Positions 1 to 9,371 of a stretch of 64,000 nt of DNA are shown here, piece by piece (within the stretch, counting starts at the first letter, position 1; each line of letters begins with the position of its first letter). Below the pieces are notes generated by a model. It was not told where the DNA came from. It made no database searches and was given only the letters and a program-made list of their open reading frames with translations. A program made the translations under genes and the position numbers. Source of the DNA: Lewinellaceae bacterium (lineage in GTDB: Bacteria > Bacteroidota > Bacteroidia > Chitinophagales > Saprospiraceae); assembly GCA_020636045.1 (NCBI GenBank), contig JACJYP010000004.1, forward strand, positions 62,001 through 126,000, written 5' to 3'.

Positions 1-536
1 TGGATATGCGTGAAAAGACTTTCCTGATGCGCCTGTATCGCTGGCGCATCAGCCGCGCGATGGAATTGAACGTCCCGAAAGAGTCGGTGTTGCAAAGCCG
101 GCACATCAGCACCGTGCTGCGCGCGATCAAAAATGGCCCCAATGCGTTCCGGGCCAACCGTACCCTCTCAGAGGGTGTATGGAAGCGCAATATCGATGCC
201 TGGCAGGCATTGTGGAACACCAAAGTCACCGAAGCCGAAAAAGCATTCCTTCATACTCTCGGCAAACCGCGTCCCGACGACCCCGAACACGACTGGACGA
301 TGGAGTTACTTTATCACTTCGTAAAAAAACAATGCCTCGAACACGAGATCAGCGCAGCGCTGCTGCTGCCAAAAGGTGAATTTAACAAGTTGAAAGCCGG
401 CAGCGAGGATTTTGACCACGCCCTGCTCACCGGATGGCGTGCAGAACTGCTGGGAGCCGATCTGGTCAGATGGTTGCTCAGGGGGAAAAATATCAGCATC
501 GCCTGGGAAGCGGGAAATTGCAAACTGACGATGTAA
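1..536 (+). CDS. rnd: Ribonuclease D, C-terminal part (HRDC domain), 5'-truncated by window edge
   Basis: The reading frame is already open at base 3 and runs to TAA at 534-536, so only about 178 C-terminal residues are visible and the 3'-5' exonuclease domain lies outside the window. The visible part is all-helical. It begins with a segment typical of RNase D (arginine-rich helix with 'RLYRWR', then 'ELNVPKESVL') that starts the HRDC nucleic-acid-binding domain. RNase D trims 3' ends of tRNA precursors and other structured RNAs in the cytoplasm. The stop codon shares its last A with the ATG of the following ABC ATPase gene (TAATG), so the two are probably cotranscribed and translationally coupled. 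The family assignment rests on the HRDC half alone. Confidence 0.7.
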   Translation, partial: DMREKTFLMRLYRWRISRAMELNVPKESVLQSRHISTVLRAIKNGPNAFRANRTLSEGVWKRNIDAWQALWNTKVTEAEKAFLHTLGKPRPDDPEHDWTMELLYHFVKKQCLEHEISAALLLPKGEFNKLKAGSEDFDHALLTGWRAELLGADLVRWLLRGKNISIAWEAGNCKLTM

Positions 537-2248
537 TGCCGAAAATACTGGACGTCAAAAATTTAAGCGTACATTTTGCATCGCCGCAGGGCCATACGCA
601 GGCGGTAGATCGTGTTTCGTTCCATCTTGATCAGGGTGAAACACTTGGGATCGTCGGGGAATCGGGTTCCGGCAAATCCGTTACCGCTTTATCCATAATG
701 CGCTTGCTACCCAGCCCGCCGGCAGGGATTTCGTCAGAAGCAATAACACTATATCCCAGGGATGGCGGCAGTAAAGAAATAGAGATCAGTACACTTGGGG
801 AAAGCGAAATGCAGCGCCTGAGGGGGGCGGAAATCGCGATGATCTTCCAGGAGCCCATGACATCTCTAAACCCCGTATTTCGCTGTGGCGATCAGGTGAC
901 CGAAGCCATTCGCCTGCATCAGAAAGTCGATGCGGAGGCAGCCCGCAAACAAACCTTGCTGCTTTTTGAAAAAGTCCGGCTCCCCGACCCGGAGCGCATT
1001 TTCAGGTCCTACCCGCACCAGATCAGCGGCGGACAAAAGCAGCGCGTAATGATCGCGATGGCCATGTCCTGCAAACCCGGCATCCTGATTGCCGACGAGC
1101 CGACGACAGCGCTCGATGTAACGGTGCAAAAAGCAATCCTGGACCTGATGCGCGAGTTGAAAGAAGAATCCGGACTTTCAATGCTGTTCATCAGCCACGA
1201 CCTCGGTGTGATCTCCGACATCTGCGACCGGGTGCTGGTCATGTATCAGGGGAAAATTGTGGAAGAAGGACCTGTGCAAAAAATTCTCCGCAACCCGGAA
1301 CACCCATATACGCGTGGGCTGGTAGCCTGCCGGCCTTCATTGAAGCACAAGTGGCACAGGATGCCGACTGTGTCGGATTTCCTTGATAACAGTCGGCATG
1401 AAGCCCAAGTAGTCAGTGCCGATGAAACGGAACAGCGCAGAAAGAGTTTGTATGACTCCGATCCGCTACTTCAGGTAAAGGATATGCTGGTCCGTTTTCC
1501 GGCCGAAAAGAACTGGCTGGGGAGGCCTGTTAAATGGTTGAATGCGGTCGACCGGGTCTCTTTTGATGTTTTTCAGGGTGAAACGTTCGGACTGGCCGGC
1601 GAGTCCGGCTGCGGCAAAACGACGCTCGGAAAAGCCATTGCCCGCCTCACAGATATGGACAGTGGCCAGATCATATATAACGGTACGGCGTTGCATGACC
1701 TGAGCATAGAAGCCTTCAAACCATACCGGAGAGATATTCAGGTCGTATTTCAGGACCCCTACTCTTCGCTCAATCCGCGCATGGCGATCGGCAGGGCGAT
1801 CATGGAGCCCATGCAGGTACACAAGCGTTTTGATTCCGACAAACAGCGTCGCGAAAAAGCCGTCGAACTGCTGGAGACCGTTGGATTGCAGGCCGATCAG
1901 TTTCAGCGATATCCGCACGAGTTTTCCGGTGGTCAGCGCCAGCGGATATGCATTGCCCGCGCACTGGCGCTGGAGCCCAGATTTCTCGTTTGTGACGAGA
2001 TCGTGTCCGCACTCGATGTCTCGGTTCAGGCAACGGTCTTGAACCTGTTGGCCGATCTGCAGGAAAAATACGGGTTGACGTATCTCTTCATCTCACACGA
2101 TCTGAGTGTGATAAAGCAGATGTGCGACCGCCTGCTGGTGATGAACAAAGGGAAAGTAGAAGCTGTTGGATACCCGGAGGATATTTTCAGAAATCCTGAA
2201 CGCGAGTACGTACGCGAACTGATCGCGGCCATTCCTGGAAAAGAATAA
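536..2248 (+). CDS. Fused dipeptide/oligopeptide ABC transporter ATP-binding protein (DppD-DppF / YejF type)
   Basis: A 570-residue protein made of two complete ABC ATPase domains in tandem. The first has Walker A GESGSGKS at residues 41-48, signature SGGQKQR, Walker B ILIADEPTTALD and switch SHD. The second has GESGCGKT, SGGQRQR, a Walker B ending CDEIVSALD, and SHD. After domain 1 comes the oligopeptide-transporter C-terminal extension (HPYTRGL). The order matches OppD-OppF or DppD-DppF fused in one chain, as in YejF or GsiA. It would energise uptake of peptides or related solutes at the inner membrane. I chose ATG 536 because it overlaps the RNase D stop and starts right before the first ABC beta strand; an in-frame start at 434 would lie inside rnd. 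No permease or binding-protein gene is in the window, so the partners are encoded elsewhere. Confidence 0.9.
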   Translation: MPKILDVKNLSVHFASPQGHTQAVDRVSFHLDQGETLGIVGESGSGKSVTALSIMRLLPSPPAGISSEAITLYPRDGGSKEIEISTLGESEMQRLRGAEIAMIFQEPMTSLNPVFRCGDQVTEAIRLHQKVDAEAARKQTLLLFEKVRLPDPERIFRSYPHQISGGQKQRVMIAMAMSCKPGILIADEPTTALDVTVQKAILDLMRELKEESGLSMLFISHDLGVISDICDRVLVMYQGKIVEEGPVQKILRNPEHPYTRGLVACRPSLKHKWHRMPTVSDFLDNSRHEAQVVSADETEQRRKSLYDSDPLLQVKDMLVRFPAEKNWLGRPVKWLNAVDRVSFDVFQGETFGLAGESGCGKTTLGKAIARLTDMDSGQIIYNGTALHDLSIEAFKPYRRDIQVVFQDPYSSLNPRMAIGRAIMEPMQVHKRFDSDKQRREKAVELLETVGLQADQFQRYPHEFSGGQRQRICIARALALEPRFLVCDEIVSALDVSVQATVLNLLADLQEKYGLTYLFISHDLSVIKQMCDRLLVMNKGKVEAVGYPEDIFRNPEREYVRELIAAIPGKE

Positions 2249-2504
2249 ATGATCTTAAGAAGTTGATTTACAACCCCTTGAATTGTTTTTCCTAGAAAAA
2301 ATGACAATTCCTTTGGCCTGTAAAAATTAAATGATTGTAAATTTCCGACGATTTTCCCGAAAAGTTCATTGAGGCCTTGTAAGCAATACGAGATAAATTT
2401 GGCAGTTCAACCCGCCCGATAATCCATATAAAAAGATTCTTTAAAAACCGCCCTGATATCACCTGCTTCTTCGAAAATTAGTTAACCAATCAACAAGCAA
2501 ATCC
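2249..2504. other. Intergenic region, AT-rich
   Basis: 256 bases between the ABC ATPase and the Asp-box protein. It is clearly richer in A and T than the flanking genes and should hold the promoter of the downstream gene. I see no convincing TTG/TAnnTTTG pair, no strong hairpin followed by T residues and no RNA gene. Confidence 0.4.
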
Positions 2505-4439
2505 ATGATGCACAAACTTTTCCGTGTTACTTTGCTCCTGGCTTTGGTTGCTGGCGGCTACACCGCCCATGCGCAATCGAAGGCAAACAATCTTAAGCGC
2601 CACCCGCAGATCAAAAAGATCAATCCTTCGGCGCTCAAGGCTGTACCAATGCCCAAGGCCCTGACCGGCTTTGAAGACTTCTCCACAAACCCTGCAGATG
2701 CTATCGTACCCTCCGTACCGCAATCGAAAAGCATGCTGCGCGCAAACCTTACCGAAGAGAAGGTCGGTACGACTACTTACGACCTTCAGACGAATGGCGT
2801 GGAGAACCCGCGCATCGTTCCGTTGGGCGGCCAGGAAGGTATCGGCGCTGCCTGGACGATGTCCCTGCAGCCGGAAGGCGCCGGCTGGTCTGACCGCGGT
2901 ACCGGTTACAACACCCAGAAAAACTGGAATGAAGTGATCCCGGTATATCCGCTCAACCGCGCCGAATCGGTTCGTACCGGTTTTACCAACTATGTTGCTA
3001 CGGCAAGCGGCACCGAGATCATCATCTCGCACCAGGGCAGCGGTGTGCTGAACCTGCTGCGCCGCCCGGCCGGCCAGGCCAACTGGGATGAAAGCACGAT
3101 CCCGTCCAACGTGGCATGCCTGTGGGCACATGCCGCAACGGATGGAGAATACCTGTATGTATTGGCGTTGTCGATCCCTGTGGCATCCGGCGGTACGATC
3201 TATGAAGGCATGGACGGCCATGTTCTGATGTGGCGTTCGCCCGATGGCGGCTCCACCTGGGATATTACGGATGGCATCATCCCCGGCCTCGACAGCACCT
3301 CTTACGCTGCTATCGGCCCCGACAACTATTCGGTCGATGCGCGCGACGGCGTTGTAGCAGTAGGCGTGTTCGATTCCTGGAACGACGTTACGCTGTACAA
3401 GTCATTCGATGGCGGCGATACCTGGGAAGACCCGGTGGTTGTATTCGACTTCCCGCTTTTCAAGTATGTAACCGACCAGGGATATACTGTTGACGACCTT
3501 CCTGTAGATGACACGGCTCCGGATACGCTGGCTATTTTCACGACCGACGGTTCCGCGTCCATGCTGATCGACAACACCGGCTTCGTACATATGTGGATGG
3601 GCGAGACGTACGTGCTCGACTCTCCGTTCGACGACGGCGGTTCTTTCTACTATCCCGGCATCAACGGCCTGATCTACTGGAGCGAACTCGATCCGGAGAC
3701 GCTGTACGAGATCACCGGTTCGCTCGACTTCGATGGCAACGACACGCTTGATATCACGACTGTTGTAGGTTATGGTACCGGTTTGTCCAGTATGCCCGCC
3801 GCTGCTTCTGACGAAAACGGAGGTATATATGTCGTGTACTCGGCTACCGTTGAAAGGCTGGAAGACGATGCCGGCAACAACTACCGCCACCTGTATATGA
3901 TGAAGTCGCCCGACTACGGCCAAACCTGGTTCTTTCCGCCCGTTGACCTCAACTACGCGACCGATACCGACCCGGATTCCAACCTTGCGAAAATTTCCGA
4001 AGGCGTATATCCGAGCGTGTACAAGCGCGTAAGCGATAAACTTCACATTCTTTACCAGCGCGACCTGACGCCCGGTGCTGCCGTACTCAAAACAGGCACT
4101 CAGGCCGACGAGTCTGCCGACCTGGTGTATATCGGCAATGCCGATGCAGTAGGCATTAACAACGTTGCCGTGAACAACCTCGAACTGAGCCTTAACCCGA
4201 ACCCGGTATCTCAGGGCATGGCTCAACTCGCATTCAGCCTCGAACAGAGCGGCGAAACGCAGGTGTTCATCACTGATGTGCGCGGCGGACTTGTGCGCAG
4301 CATTCCGCAAGGCACCATGAACGCCGGTCCGAACTACGTACAATTGAACACGGCCAATCTCCAGGATGGCGTATACTTCGTACGCGTACAATCCGGCAAT
4401 CTGAACGGTACCAAAAAGTTGGTAGTGATCAACAAGTAA
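2505..4439 (+). CDS. Secreted Asp-box (BNR/sialidase-like propeller) protein with T9SS sorting domain
   Basis: 644 residues. The N-terminus has a Sec signal peptide (hydrophobic LLLALVAGG, cut after AHAQ). The middle contains at least three Asp-box motifs of the form S-x-D-x-G-x-T-W (SPDGGSTW, SFDGGDTW, SPDYGQTW), which mark the loops of sialidase-type beta-propellers. The last 80 residues form a T9SS type A sorting domain: 'LNPNPV', a central 'ITDVRGG', then 'LQDGVYFVRV' and a basic end (KKLVVINK). It is probably exported across the outer membrane and left on the surface or released. The sialidase catalytic Arg triad is not obvious, so no enzymatic activity is claimed. A strong terminator follows directly, indicating a single-gene transcript. 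Confidence 0.85.
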   Translation: MMHKLFRVTLLLALVAGGYTAHAQSKANNLKRHPQIKKINPSALKAVPMPKALTGFEDFSTNPADAIVPSVPQSKSMLRANLTEEKVGTTTYDLQTNGVENPRIVPLGGQEGIGAAWTMSLQPEGAGWSDRGTGYNTQKNWNEVIPVYPLNRAESVRTGFTNYVATASGTEIIISHQGSGVLNLLRRPAGQANWDESTIPSNVACLWAHAATDGEYLYVLALSIPVASGGTIYEGMDGHVLMWRSPDGGSTWDITDGIIPGLDSTSYAAIGPDNYSVDARDGVVAVGVFDSWNDVTLYKSFDGGDTWEDPVVVFDFPLFKYVTDQGYTVDDLPVDDTAPDTLAIFTTDGSASMLIDNTGFVHMWMGETYVLDSPFDDGGSFYYPGINGLIYWSELDPETLYEITGSLDFDGNDTLDITTVVGYGTGLSSMPAAASDENGGIYVVYSATVERLEDDAGNNYRHLYMMKSPDYGQTWFFPPVDLNYATDTDPDSNLAKISEGVYPSVYKRVSDKLHILYQRDLTPGAAVLKTGTQADESADLVYIGNADAVGINNVAVNNLELSLNPNPVSQGMAQLAFSLEQSGETQVFITDVRGGLVRSIPQGTMNAGPNYVQLNTANLQDGVYFVRVQSGNLNGTKKLVVINK

Positions 4440-4480
4440 AACATTGGTTATCAGGCTTCTGATAACGGATAATAGTTGAA

Positions 4481-4516
4481 AACGGCGCTTCCCACCCGGG
4501 AGGCGCCGTTTTGTTT
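4481..4516 (+). terminator. Rho-independent terminator
   Basis: A 13-bp stem (4481-4493 with 4498-4510, one G-U pair) with a 4-base loop is followed by TTGTTTTTT. It lies 40 bases after the stop of the Asp-box protein gene and ends its transcript. Confidence 0.9.
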
Positions 4517-4704
4517 TTTCTCCAAATTTTAACTAAATAGCATCTAATAAAAAACTTAAACGACTCGTTAAACCCACATTTAATCCAGTAGTCAAACTCG
4601 CAGTGATCGCCGGCGCATAGCCGCTGAACATCCCGCCCTCAAATGCCCACCTCGTTTTACTGCGTTTTGAACCGATTTTTCTTTAACTAAACAATCTTCC
4701 GAAC

Positions 4705-6354
4705 ATGGCATCACTGACACCCATGCAAGGCGCCTTAGGTTACCGCCATGCCGCTCATTTGCTTCGGCGGACGAGCTATCGTTTCACCAAAGCCAAGGTG
4801 GACGAAATGGCCGGACAAACGGCAGCGGAAGCGCTCGCGACGCTGCTGCAACTCTATCCCCTGCAACTCGACCAACCGGTTTACCCGAATTCCGACCTTC
4901 CCGGCGTTCCACCCATCACCTGGGTTTATCCGCCCGGCGGGAACCTCCCCGCGCAGGATTTTATGCTCCGCCCCTGGGTAGTGAGCTGGTGGACCAACGA
5001 ATCGCTGTACGATCCGGGCATCGGACACCGCATGGCCTTTTTCCTGCACCAGTTCAATGTAGTGGACATTTTGTCTTTCGCCACTACGCACTTTTGCGAC
5101 TACCTGTTCCTGCTGCGCTGGGGCGCATTGGGCAACTTCAAAAGTTTTATCACCAAAATGGTGACCGACAACTGCATGTTGCGGTATCTGAACAATACGG
5201 AAAATTCGAAAAACAACCCGAATGAGAACTTCGCCCGCGAGTTCTTCGAACTGTTTACCATCGGAAAAGGCCCGCAGATCGGCCCGGGCGACTATACGAA
5301 CTACACCGAGGACGATATTGTTGTGGCAGCCAGACTGTTCACAGGCTTCAGGATACGAGGACAACGCAACGTGATCGACACCGACACCATGCTGCCACGC
5401 GGCGACGTCAACTTCGCCCAGCACGACGTCGATCCCAAAACTTTCAGCGACAAATTCCAGAGCACCACCATTCAGGGAGCATCGAATGCCGATGAAATGT
5501 GGACGGAACTGGCGGCATTGGTCGACATGACATTCGCACAACCTGAAACCGCCCGGAATTTCTGCCGCAGGCTGTATCATTTCTTCGTCAGCCGCAACAT
5601 CACTTCGGAGATTGAAAGTGATATCATCGTTCCGCTGGCCGATACGATGATCGCCAACAATTACGAGATCAAGCCCGTACTGGAGCAATTGCTGCAAAGT
5701 CAGCATTTCTTCGACATGGATGATTCGGACAACTCGGACGAGATCATCGGCGGCCTGATCAAATCGCCGGTAGAACTGGCGCTGCAGTCCATTTCATTTT
5801 TCGATCTGCCGATCCCCGATCCGATGACCGAAACGCAGGCCTTTTTCCAGTTTTACAACCGCGGCGTGGCCCAGCGGATGTTCGCCCAGGCAAACATGCC
5901 TCTGTTCTACCCCTTCGATGTAGCCGGATATCCGGCCTACTACCAGGCGCCCGATTTCAACCGGCAGTGGTTCAACGCCAGCACCATTGTGGCGAGATAT
6001 AAACTGCCCGCCATGCTGCTTTCCGGCAAACTCACTATCGGCGGTTCAGCGAATCAGCCTTTGGGTGTGCAATTAAATATTGCCGACTGGATCAAGAGCA
6101 GTGGCGTGGTTTCCGACGCTACAGATCCGTACGTACTGGTGCAGGACCTCTTGCAATATATGTTGCCGGAATCACCTGACAGCGATCGCTTCAACTATTT
6201 CTACATCACCGTTTTCCTCGACAATCTGCCGCCGGCCGACTGGACCTACGAATGGCAAAATTATCTGGATACGGGCGATGCGACCGAAGTAACGCTCGCG
6301 CTGGAGCGGCTGATCAATTCCATCATGTATTCCGCTGAATATCAACTTTTCTAA
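4705..6354 (+). CDS. DUF1800 family protein
   Basis: 549 residues matching the DUF1800 family from end to end. The N-terminus has 'HAAHLLRRTSYRFT', the middle has 'NENFAREFFELFTIG' followed by 'YTEDDIVVAARLFTGF', and further His/Asp-rich helices follow. The molecular function of the family is unknown. The gene is 93 bp upstream of a DUF1501 gene, a pairing that recurs in Bacteroidota and Planctomycetes genomes, so the two products probably act together. No clear signal peptide is visible at the chosen ATG: the first residues, 'MASLTPMQG', are not hydrophobic. This is notable because the partner does carry an export signal. The start is preceded by an A-rich stretch, as usual in this phylum. 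Confidence 0.85.
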   Translation: MASLTPMQGALGYRHAAHLLRRTSYRFTKAKVDEMAGQTAAEALATLLQLYPLQLDQPVYPNSDLPGVPPITWVYPPGGNLPAQDFMLRPWVVSWWTNESLYDPGIGHRMAFFLHQFNVVDILSFATTHFCDYLFLLRWGALGNFKSFITKMVTDNCMLRYLNNTENSKNNPNENFAREFFELFTIGKGPQIGPGDYTNYTEDDIVVAARLFTGFRIRGQRNVIDTDTMLPRGDVNFAQHDVDPKTFSDKFQSTTIQGASNADEMWTELAALVDMTFAQPETARNFCRRLYHFFVSRNITSEIESDIIVPLADTMIANNYEIKPVLEQLLQSQHFFDMDDSDNSDEIIGGLIKSPVELALQSISFFDLPIPDPMTETQAFFQFYNRGVAQRMFAQANMPLFYPFDVAGYPAYYQAPDFNRQWFNASTIVARYKLPAMLLSGKLTIGGSANQPLGVQLNIADWIKSSGVVSDATDPYVLVQDLLQYMLPESPDSDRFNYFYITVFLDNLPPADWTYEWQNYLDTGDATEVTLALERLINSIMYSAEYQLF

Positions 6355-6447
6355 ATAAGGTTTTAAGGTTGCACGGTGACGGCCGCGACTGCAAACAGCA
6401 GCGTTCCGGACACCGAGAAACCGCAAAACCGTAAAACCTTTCCAACA

Positions 6448-8103
6448 ATGAAAAGAAGAAATTTTCTCAAAATATTTCCGGCCGCGGGTGTAACGCCATT
6501 CGTGGTCAACGGCTTCCCTATGAGGCCTTTTGCGAACAGCAAGATCGCCAGGATCATGTCGACCTGCGACGGCGTGGAAGACCGCGTTTTGATTTTGATC
6601 CAACTCAAAGGCGGCAATGACGGCCTGAATATGGTCATTCCGGTGCAGCAATATGACTTGTATGCTGCGCTGAGGCCCAGCATCCGCATTCCGGAAACCG
6701 GCGCCAACAAGTACCTCGATCTCGACAATACCCTGTCCGCTCCCGACAAAGTGGGGCTTCATCCGGCCCTGACGGGTATTAAGGACCTTTATGACAACGG
6801 GCAGGCATCGATCGTACAGGGCGTCGGTTATGCCGATATGAATCAGTCGCACTTCAAGGGGACCGATCTCTGGCTTTCCGGCGGTGACGGTACGCCCGCA
6901 AACAACAACATTCCTTCCGGATGGATGGGGCGCGCGTTGCAGGCCTTGTACCCGGACGTGCAGGGCGCTCCCACGGCCGACATGCCCGATCCGCTGGGCA
7001 TCCAGATCGGCGACCCCAACCCCTCGCTCGGGTTTCACACCGAAACGCAGCACCAGAATGTTATCAACCTCAGCGGCCAGGACCCCGCGGGTTTTTACTC
7101 GCTGATCCAGACGATCGGCGGCGCACCCCTGCTCAATGTCCCGAATTCGGATTATGGCGAGGAGATCGCCTATATTCAGGGGGTGGAAAACAGCCTGAGC
7201 CTTTATTCGCAGCGCATCAGCGATACCTTCAACGCCGGTTCCAATGCGCTGAACGACTACCCGGACACCACGCTTGCCAACCAGTTGAAAACGATCGCGC
7301 GTTTGATCTCGGGCGGCTGCAAGACCAAGATCTACCTCTGCTCGATGGGCGGATTTGACACCCACGGCGCGCAGGTAATTGAAAACAACACGACCATCGG
7401 CAACCACGCCAATCTGCTCCAGAACCTTTCTGATTCGGTCAAATACTTCTTCGACGATCTGAAAGAACTGGGCATCGACGAACAGGTAGTGGCCTGCACG
7501 TTCTCCGAGTTCGGGCGTACGGCCAAGGAAAACGGTTCCCTGGGTTCCGATCACGGCACCCTGGCCCCGATGTTCCTGTTCGGGAAAAACGTTCAGGCAG
7601 GCGTGAACGGTACTAATGTGAACCTGGGCGTGCTGACGCAGGACAACCAGTTGATGGACATGCAGTTCGATTACCGGCAGGTGTTCACTTCCCTGCTGCA
7701 GGACTGGCTCGGCGCCAACAACTTCGTGCTGGAGCAGACGATGTTCGAAGGTTATGTCAAGTTGCCGCTGGTGGATTCGGCATACGTCGTCAGCCCGGAT
7801 TGCTACTTCGGCACGACCTCGGCATTCGATCCTTACCAGGGCAAACGTGTATTGAGCGTTTTCCCGAATCCGGCATCCATCAGCGCGGAAGTGACATTCC
7901 AGAGCCAGGAACACTTCGATGCCCTCCTGACGGTTCACAGCCTGGGCGGCTCGCTGATCTCCGCGACCAGGGTGCAGGTGCAGCCCGGGAACAATCTGTT
8001 CTACATCGACGTCGCGCCCTTGCCTGCAGGCCCCTATTTCATCCGCCTGGAAGACAAGGTCACCGGCAGGGCTGAAGTGGTAAAACTCAGCGTCGCCAGA
8101 TAA
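6448..8103 (+). CDS. DUF1501 family protein with Tat-like signal and T9SS sorting domain
   Basis: 551 residues. The start at ATG 6448 gives 'MKRRNFLK' followed by a hydrophobic stretch, a good twin-arginine (RR-x-F-L-K) signal; an in-frame GTG at 6376 would bury that signal. The body shows DUF1501 hallmarks: 'IQLKGGNDGLNMVIP' near the N-terminus, 'GGFDTHGAQ' and 'FSEFGRTAKENGSLGSDHG' further on. This core resembles the alkaline phosphatase/sulfatase fold superfamily, but its substrate is unknown. The last ~85 residues ('VFPNPASISAEV ... LPAGPYFIRLED') form a T9SS type A sorting domain. The gene follows the DUF1800 gene and is followed by a long hairpin. Export would go through Tat and then T9SS. 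Confidence 0.87.
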   Translation: MKRRNFLKIFPAAGVTPFVVNGFPMRPFANSKIARIMSTCDGVEDRVLILIQLKGGNDGLNMVIPVQQYDLYAALRPSIRIPETGANKYLDLDNTLSAPDKVGLHPALTGIKDLYDNGQASIVQGVGYADMNQSHFKGTDLWLSGGDGTPANNNIPSGWMGRALQALYPDVQGAPTADMPDPLGIQIGDPNPSLGFHTETQHQNVINLSGQDPAGFYSLIQTIGGAPLLNVPNSDYGEEIAYIQGVENSLSLYSQRISDTFNAGSNALNDYPDTTLANQLKTIARLISGGCKTKIYLCSMGGFDTHGAQVIENNTTIGNHANLLQNLSDSVKYFFDDLKELGIDEQVVACTFSEFGRTAKENGSLGSDHGTLAPMFLFGKNVQAGVNGTNVNLGVLTQDNQLMDMQFDYRQVFTSLLQDWLGANNFVLEQTMFEGYVKLPLVDSAYVVSPDCYFGTTSAFDPYQGKRVLSVFPNPASISAEVTFQSQEHFDALLTVHSLGGSLISATRVQVQPGNNLFYIDVAPLPAGPYFIRLEDKVTGRAEVVKLSVAR

Positions 8104-8134
8104 GCACACAACAGGACAGTACCACATACACAAC

Positions 8135-8203
8135 AAGAGGTTGTTTCATTCATCTCCCTGCCGCCGAAACAGCGGGGGCGGATGTCTGAAACAGCCTCTT
8201 TTG
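8135..8203 (+). terminator. Long bipartite hairpin, probable terminator
   Basis: Outer arms 8135-8148 and 8187-8200 pair over 14 bp with one G-U, and the right arm ends in CTCTTTTG. The enclosed ~38 bases contain further weak pairing (CAT..GATG, CCGCC..GGCGG). It lies just after the DUF1501 stop and argues that the following FAD enzyme starts at 8230, not at the in-frame ATG inside the hairpin (8182). Confidence 0.6.
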
Positions 8204-8229
8204 CATTACCGGAACTTATCTTTGCCGGC

Positions 8230-9357
8230 ATGGAACAATTCGATGTCGCTGTGATCGGAGGCGGGATATTCGGCTGCTACGCGGCTTTGTATCTCGCCGG
8301 GAAAGGCGCGCGCGTGGCCCTGCTGGAAAAAGAATCGCGATTGTTCCGGAAAGCGTCGCTCGTCAACCAGGCGCGCCTGCACGGCGGATATCATTACCCC
8401 CGCAGTATTGCAACCGCAGCGCTCAGCGACGAACACAAGGCCCGTTTTACGGAAGAACACCGGCGTTTCGTCAATTTTTCATTCGAAAAATACTATGCGA
8501 TCGACCGATTTGGCTCTTTCACGGATCCCAGCCAGTTCGAGCGGTTTTGCGAATACCTGGGCATTCCGTGTGAACGGGTTGGCGAGCATCCCCTGTTCAA
8601 TTTCGAGCGGATCGAGGCGCTCTACAGCACTGTAGAATATTCTTTCGACCCCGTCCTGATCAGCGCTTATTACCGCGACAGGATCGCCCGCGAAAAAGCA
8701 ATCGAAGTAATGACTGGAACCAGGCCCGTATCAGCCGATGCAAGCGGCCATAAATGGACGATACTATGTAAACAGGAAACGGGAAAAACAAGCACCCTGG
8801 TCGCCGGTACGGTCGTGAATGCCACATACGCCGCCACGAATGCGATCAACCGGCTTTTCGGAGTGCGCATGTTGGATTTGACGCATGAAATTTCCGAAAT
8901 CGCTTTTGTCGGCTCGCCACAATTCCGGGGGAAAGGGCTTACGGTGATGGACGGTCCCTTCGGATCGGTGATGCCATACGGCTTGAGCGACCTTTTGTCG
9001 TTGTCTTCTGTCGCGTATACCCACCACAAGATATCCTACGAACAACTGCCTCATTTTGATTGTCAGACAGAGCACGACCCGAACTGCCGGCCCAAAGCGC
9101 CGGGTATTTGCACCGAGTGCCCCCGGCGTCCTGCCAGCAATGCCCGGAAGATGCTGGCGCAAATGCAACCTTATTTCAGCGATCAGGTCAGTTTCGACTA
9201 TCTTTTTTCCTACTTTACGATCAAATCAAAACTGAAAGCCAATTATATCGACGACGGGAGACCTACGGAAATAGATCTGCTGCGATCCGATCCGAAATTT
9301 TACTGCCTCTTCGCCGGCAAGATCAACTCCATTTACGAAGTGGAAAAAATTCTTTGA
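8230..9357 (+). CDS. FAD-dependent oxidoreductase (DAO fold) with a four-cysteine cluster
   Basis: 375 residues. The N-terminus has the dinucleotide-binding motif VIGGGIFG (about residues 8-15), followed by an acidic end-of-strand ('LLEKE') and 'NQARLHGGYHYPRS', typical of the D-amino-acid oxidase / glycerol-3-phosphate dehydrogenase superfamily. It should oxidise an amine or alcohol with FAD in the cytoplasm; the substrate cannot be read from the sequence. Unusually, residues 278-297 hold four cysteines (C278, C286, C294, C297) in a proline-rich loop that could bind a metal. Related enzymes often lie near surface-polysaccharide genes, but none is adjacent here. The start at 8230 puts the FAD motif in its usual place near the N-terminus. 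Confidence 0.75.
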   Translation: MEQFDVAVIGGGIFGCYAALYLAGKGARVALLEKESRLFRKASLVNQARLHGGYHYPRSIATAALSDEHKARFTEEHRRFVNFSFEKYYAIDRFGSFTDPSQFERFCEYLGIPCERVGEHPLFNFERIEALYSTVEYSFDPVLISAYYRDRIAREKAIEVMTGTRPVSADASGHKWTILCKQETGKTSTLVAGTVVNATYAATNAINRLFGVRMLDLTHEISEIAFVGSPQFRGKGLTVMDGPFGSVMPYGLSDLLSLSSVAYTHHKISYEQLPHFDCQTEHDPNCRPKAPGICTECPRRPASNARKMLAQMQPYFSDQVSFDYLFSYFTIKSKLKANYIDDGRPTEIDLLRSDPKFYCLFAGKINSIYEVEKIL

Positions 9358-9371
9358 ACGGGCTTTGGCTA

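Noticed and set aside
3402..4391. Minus-strand open frame of 329 codons
   Set aside because: Shadow of the Asp-box protein gene with no protein-like features.
2505..4439. True sialidase
   Set aside because: Asp-boxes are present but the arginine triad and Tyr/Glu nucleophile cannot be recognised, so only a fold-level call is made.
6172..8136. Minus-strand open frame of 654 codons
   Set aside because: Antisense to the DUF1501 gene (and DUF1800 end), no recognisable domain, composition of a shadow frame.
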